From: Armatimonadota bacterium
GTDB lineage: Bacteria; Armatimonadota; Fimbriimonadia; Fimbriimonadales; ATM1
DNA: 8,886 nt
NCBI GenBank assembly: GCA_003695835.1
Contig: RFHN01000097.1
Span: 1 to 8,886 of the forward strand
Reading direction: 5' to 3'
Shown here one piece after another: positions 5,647-8,886 of the stretch. The position numbers were made by a program, and so were the translations under genes. How positions within the stretch are numbered: the first letter of the stretch is position 1; each line of letters opens with the position of its first letter. The notes under the pieces were generated by a model, which saw only the letters and a program-made list of their open reading frames with translations, had not been told where the DNA came from and searched no databases.

Positions 5647-5653
5647 GGCGCCC

Positions 5654-8600
5654 ATGGTTTCGACACTCTTAGCCATCGCTGCAGTGGTATCCCTCCAAGC
5701 GGAGGACGGCAGGCTGCTCCGGTTCCCGGACGTCTACCAGGACAAGGTCGTCTTCACGTACGCCGGCGACCTCTGGCTCTCCAGCCTGGACGGCGGAATC
5801 GCGCGGAAGCTGACGAATGACGAGGGCGTGGAGGGCATCGCGAAGTTCAGCCCAGACGGCAAGTGGATCGCCTTTCAGGCGGCGTACGAGGGCAACGTGG
5901 ACATCTATGTGATGCCGAGCGACGGAGGCGTCCCCAAACGGCTTACCTTCCACCCGGGGCCGGACGTCATGGTGGATTGGACGGCCGACGGGAAGGGGAT
6001 TCTCTTCCGAAGCGGTCGCTCCGCATTCAGTGGTCGCTTCCTCACTCTCTATAAAGTGCCGGCGAACGGGGGGACGCCCGTCGAGCTGCCGGTCGGTGAG
6101 TGCGGGCTGGCGTCCATGATGGACGATAACAAGACGATCGCCTACAACCGGATGCCCACCGAGAACGCAGCTTGGAAGCAGTACCGCGGCGGCCTTCAGA
6201 GTTTCATCTCGTTTTACGATCTCGAAACCAATCGTTATTGGGAGATGCCCCACGACCGCTCTGCGTACCTCTGGCCGATGGCGGTAGGGGATCAGGTCTT
6301 CTATGCGAACGACTCGACCGGCCGCTACAATCTCTACTCGTACAACACGAAGAGCGGACAGATCAAGAAGTGGACGAGTTTTAGTGATTTTGATGTGAAA
6401 TGGCCCAGCTACGGAACGGGAACGATCGTCTTTGAGCGAAACGCCCGCCTGTGGAAGATGGACACGCGGACCGGCCAGATCGGCGAGATCAAAGTGCGCA
6501 TCCTGTCCGACCAGCTGGATCGTCGGCCCCGAGTCCTGAACGTTGGCTCCCAAGTCGCGTCCCTTTCCCTGTCGCCGAAGGGAGAGCGCCTCGCGCTGGA
6601 GGCGAGGGGCGAGCTGTTTAGCGTCCCCGCCGAGGAGGGCGTAACCTACAACTTCTCCAACACGCCCGGCGCGCGCGAGAAGTTCGCAACCTGGTCCCCG
6701 GACGGCAAGACGATTCTGTTCTTGAGCGACCGATCGGGAGAAGAGCAGTTCTACATCATCCCCGCGGATCTGTCGGCGGAACCGACCCAGGTTACGTCCG
6801 AGAACCTCAGGATGAAGAACCCGCCTGTGTGGTCGCCGGACAGCAAGAAGTTCGTCTACACGGATGCGGACGCGGCGCTTTGGGTCGTGGATGTGGAAGG
6901 GAAGAGCGAGGTACGGGTCGCGCTCGATCCTTATGCGGAGTTCGGCCCGGTCTCCTGGTCTCCTGATTCGAAGTGGCTCGCCTACGCGAAGGGTGAGACG
7001 AATGGGATCCAGCAGATCTACGTGTACGATGTGGCGAACCGCAAAGAGTACAAGCTGAGTGACGGGCGGTTCAACGACTCCATGCCCATCTTCGATGCGG
7101 AAGGCAAGTACCTGTTCTTCGTCTCGGATCGCGATTTCGCGCCCACGATCGGAGCAGGTTTCATTGACCTCAGCTTCATTCTGCAAAACACGAAGCGCAT
7201 CTATGGGTGGACCTTGCGGCCGGAGATCGAATCTCCGTTCGCTCCCAAGAACCCGATCGAAGGGAAGTCGGAGGCGAAGCAGCCTTCGGACCCAGGTAAT
7301 GCGCAGTCCGGTCAAGAGCAGCAGAAGCAAGAGGGACAGCAAGAACAAGCAAAGCAGGAAAAGGACACGAATCCCGTATGGGAGGGGATTGCCGGAAGGC
7401 TGTTCATGTTCCCGCTGCCTCCCAGCCAGATGTACGCGTTGATCGCTGCCGCCCCCGGCGGTCGGGTGATCTACGCCGACGCCAACGGCACGGTTCAGAT
7501 CTACACGTTGAACAACCGATCCTCCAGCGCGCTCATCTCCGGCGTCGCTTCGATTGACTTCACGCCCGACTTCCAGAAGTTCGCATATCTGGCGCCGGGC
7601 GGCCTCGTCGGAGTGCTGCCGGTTCGTCCTGGCGCCCAAGTCGGCCAGGGAAGGGTTTCGACGGCGGACATGCTGGCGCGCGTGGATCCGGTCGCGGAGT
7701 GGAAGCAGTCGTTCTGGGATGCCTGGAGGTACGAAAGGGACCACTTCTGGGCGCCCAACATGAACGGCTTGGATTGGCGGGCGATCGGCGAGCAGTACGC
7801 GGCTTGGATTCCTCATCTCGGCGACCGAAGCGATCTCGATTACCTCTTGAGAGAGCTTCTCGGCGAGCTGAGAACCGGCCACGCCTACGTCATCCCTGGA
7901 TCTTCGAGCGTCGCCGAGCCGATGAACGTAGGGCTTCTGGGAGCGGACTTCGAGCCGACGAGCGATGGCGTCCGTATCAAGAAGATCTACAAGGGTCACA
8001 ACTGGGATCCAGCCCGCGTGTCACCCCTGAACCAGCCCGGTCTGGGAGTCGAGGAAGGCATGTACCTCGTCGCGATTGATGGCCAGCGGGTGACCGGTGT
8101 CACGAATGTCTACGAGCTTCTCACAGGCAAGGCTGGACGGCTTGTCGAGCTCACCGTAAACGACAAGCCAACGCTCGACGGCGCGAAGAAGGTCGTCGTC
8201 CGAACGGTTGGGAACGAAGGCGGCATCCGTTACGCGGACTGGATTGACCGGAACCTCAAGTACGTCGAGGAGAGGTCAGGCGGCCGCATCGGCTACGTGC
8301 ACGTGCCCAGCACCTCGGTGGACGGCATCATCGAGTTCTACAAGATGTACGTAACGCAGACGGAGAAGGACGCGCTGATTGTAGATGAGCGGTTCAACAG
8401 CGGTGGGTTCATCCCGACGTTCTTCGTTCAAACGCTCGGCGCGAGCCCGCTTGCCTATTGGACAGCGCGTCCGCCGGCGGACTTTCGGACTCCGTTCACA
8501 TTGGTCGGGCCGAAGTGCATGTTGATCAATCACTACGGCGGATCGGGTGGAGACGCCTTCCCGTACTTCTTCCGAAAGATGGGCCTTGGGCCGCTTATCG

Positions 8601-8886
8601 GAACGAGGACGTGGGGCGGCCTCGTCGGTATCCGCGGCTCTTACCCCCTGATGAGCGGCGGCGCTGTCACGGCGCCCCAGTTTGCGATCTGGGACATGTC
8701 GCCAGAGGGCCCGAAGTGGGTGGTCGAGAACATCGGCGTCCCGCCGGACATCGAGGTGGACAACACGCCGGACAAGGTGTCGCGCGGCATGGACCCGCAG
8801 CTCGACGCGGCGATCGACTACCTCCTCGACCAGCTTCGAAAGAACCCGGTCAAGAAGCCGCAGCACCCGCCCTATCACGACTGGAA
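5654..8886 (+). CDS. Tricorn protease homologue (self-compartmentalising serine peptidase), probably exported; 3' end cut by window
   Basis: The window holds 1077 residues without a stop, against 1071 for the whole Thermoplasma tricorn core protease, so only a short tail is missing. A hydrophobic N-terminus, MVSTLLAIAAVVSLQA, looks like a signal peptide cleaved after Ala16, though its n-region has no positive charge. Two beta-propellers follow (about 17-310 and 315-660), with TolB-like blades FSPDGKWIAF (65), WSPDGKTILF (347), WSPDSKKFVY (393) and WSPDSKWLAY (435). A Gln/Glu/Lys-rich loop (about 537-574) interrupts the second propeller. Then come the C1 domain with GELRTGHAYV (catalytic His743), a PDZ domain (about 757-856), and the C2 domain with VDERFNSGGF (910-919), GGSGGDAFPYFF (nucleophile Ser964) and WVVENIGVPPDIEV (Glu1025). 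The family degrades peptides in large ring assemblies. Thermoplasma Ser745 is Gly742 here. ATG 5654 is chosen by homology to tricorn N-termini. Confidence 0.95.
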   Translation, partial: MVSTLLAIAAVVSLQAEDGRLLRFPDVYQDKVVFTYAGDLWLSSLDGGIARKLTNDEGVEGIAKFSPDGKWIAFQAAYEGNVDIYVMPSDGGVPKRLTFHPGPDVMVDWTADGKGILFRSGRSAFSGRFLTLYKVPANGGTPVELPVGECGLASMMDDNKTIAYNRMPTENAAWKQYRGGLQSFISFYDLETNRYWEMPHDRSAYLWPMAVGDQVFYANDSTGRYNLYSYNTKSGQIKKWTSFSDFDVKWPSYGTGTIVFERNARLWKMDTRTGQIGEIKVRILSDQLDRRPRVLNVGSQVASLSLSPKGERLALEARGELFSVPAEEGVTYNFSNTPGAREKFATWSPDGKTILFLSDRSGEEQFYIIPADLSAEPTQVTSENLRMKNPPVWSPDSKKFVYTDADAALWVVDVEGKSEVRVALDPYAEFGPVSWSPDSKWLAYAKGETNGIQQIYVYDVANRKEYKLSDGRFNDSMPIFDAEGKYLFFVSDRDFAPTIGAGFIDLSFILQNTKRIYGWTLRPEIESPFAPKNPIEGKSEAKQPSDPGNAQSGQEQQKQEGQQEQAKQEKDTNPVWEGIAGRLFMFPLPPSQMYALIAAAPGGRVIYADANGTVQIYTLNNRSSSALISGVASIDFTPDFQKFAYLAPGGLVGVLPVRPGAQVGQGRVSTADMLARVDPVAEWKQSFWDAWRYERDHFWAPNMNGLDWRAIGEQYAAWIPHLGDRSDLDYLLRELLGELRTGHAYVIPGSSSVAEPMNVGLLGADFEPTSDGVRIKKIYKGHNWDPARVSPLNQPGLGVEEGMYLVAIDGQRVTGVTNVYELLTGKAGRLVELTVNDKPTLDGAKKVVVRTVGNEGGIRYADWIDRNLKYVEERSGGRIGYVHVPSTSVDGIIEFYKMYVTQTEKDALIVDERFNSGGFIPTFFVQTLGASPLAYWTARPPADFRTPFTLVGPKCMLINHYGGSGGDAFPYFFRKMGLGPLIGTRTWGGLVGIRGSYPLMSGGAVTAPQFAIWDMSPEGPKWVVENIGVPPDIEVDNTPDKVSRGMDPQLDAAIDYLLDQLRKNPVKKPQHPPYHDW
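7262..7375 (+). other. Low-complexity Gln/Glu/Lys loop coded inside the tricorn homologue
   Basis: Residues about 537-574 are almost wholly Gln, Glu, Lys, Ser, Gly and Pro, coded by purine-rich CAG/CAA/GAG/AAG runs at about 7310-7365. The stretch lies between two propeller strands, after RPEIESPFAPKNP and before WEGIAGRLFMFPLPP. A charged insert at this position is, to my recollection, common in bacterial tricorn relatives. It is likely a disordered surface loop. The repeat is degenerate, not an exact tandem array. Confidence 0.6.

Noticed and set aside
5578..5676. Outer start (ATG 5676) for acyl-CoA dehydrogenase
   Set aside because: It adds 33 Pro/Gly-rich residues not typical of the family and overlaps the divergent gene's start. 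The inner ATG matches the family's N-terminus.
7310..7365. Tandem repeat or CRISPR-like array in the CAG/CAA-rich part of the tricorn gene
   Set aside because: The repeats are irregular, keep the reading frame and encode a disordered Gln/Glu loop. There are no equal spacers.
5669..7999. A 776-codon open frame on the minus strand opposite the tricorn homologue
   Set aside because: Its product is rich in Arg, Val, Leu, Asp and His with no domain pattern, as expected for the complement of GC-rich coding sequence. The plus strand carries unmistakable tricorn domains and catalytic motifs.

Overview
The window is ordinary, gene-dense bacterial chromosome, roughly 58-60 % G+C by eye. It holds about eight protein genes and one tRNA gene, with no intergenic gap above about 230 bases. 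A lipoprotein adaptor with a lipobox, an exported thioredoxin and an exported tricorn-type peptidase suggest a diderm bacterium. The mix of Shine-Dalgarno-led starts and apparently leaderless starts (a TANNNT box 6-10 bases before the start codon) would suit lineages such as Armatimonadota or Deinococcota. That placement is a weak inference; no phylogenetic marker is present.

Layout, left to right. (1) The last 36 codons of an unrecognised gene (+). (2) A complete acylphosphatase (+), probably leaderless from GTG at 132. (3) A secreted TlpA/ResA-like thioredoxin (+) with a strong Shine-Dalgarno, closed by a GC-rich terminator hairpin. (4) tRNA-Arg(CCG) with encoded CCA, followed at once by an inverted repeat. 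(5) A two-gene operon (+): a MacA/HlyD-type lipoprotein adaptor with a very long coiled-coil hairpin, then after one base a MacB/FtsX-type permease with no ATPase domain. No ATPase gene is in the window. (6) A 66-aa hypothetical protein (+) with its own promoter-like box and Shine-Dalgarno. (7) An acyl-CoA dehydrogenase (-) whose stop codon directly abuts the stop of the small gene. (8) Divergent from it across about 76 bases, a tricorn-protease homologue (+) that covers the last 3.2 kb and runs off the window very near its expected C-terminus.

How the genes work together: the adaptor and permease should form the envelope part of a MacAB-like export or lipoprotein-handling machine that borrows an ATPase encoded elsewhere. 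The TlpA-like protein and tricorn homologue probably act outside the cytoplasm in thiol redox chemistry and peptide breakdown. Acylphosphatase and acyl-CoA dehydrogenase are cytosolic metabolic enzymes with no visible link to their neighbours. I found no mobile element, CRISPR array, phage gene or recognisable defence system. The best leads are the adaptor's architecture, the missing ATPase, the leaderless-start pattern and the active-site substitutions in the tricorn homologue.
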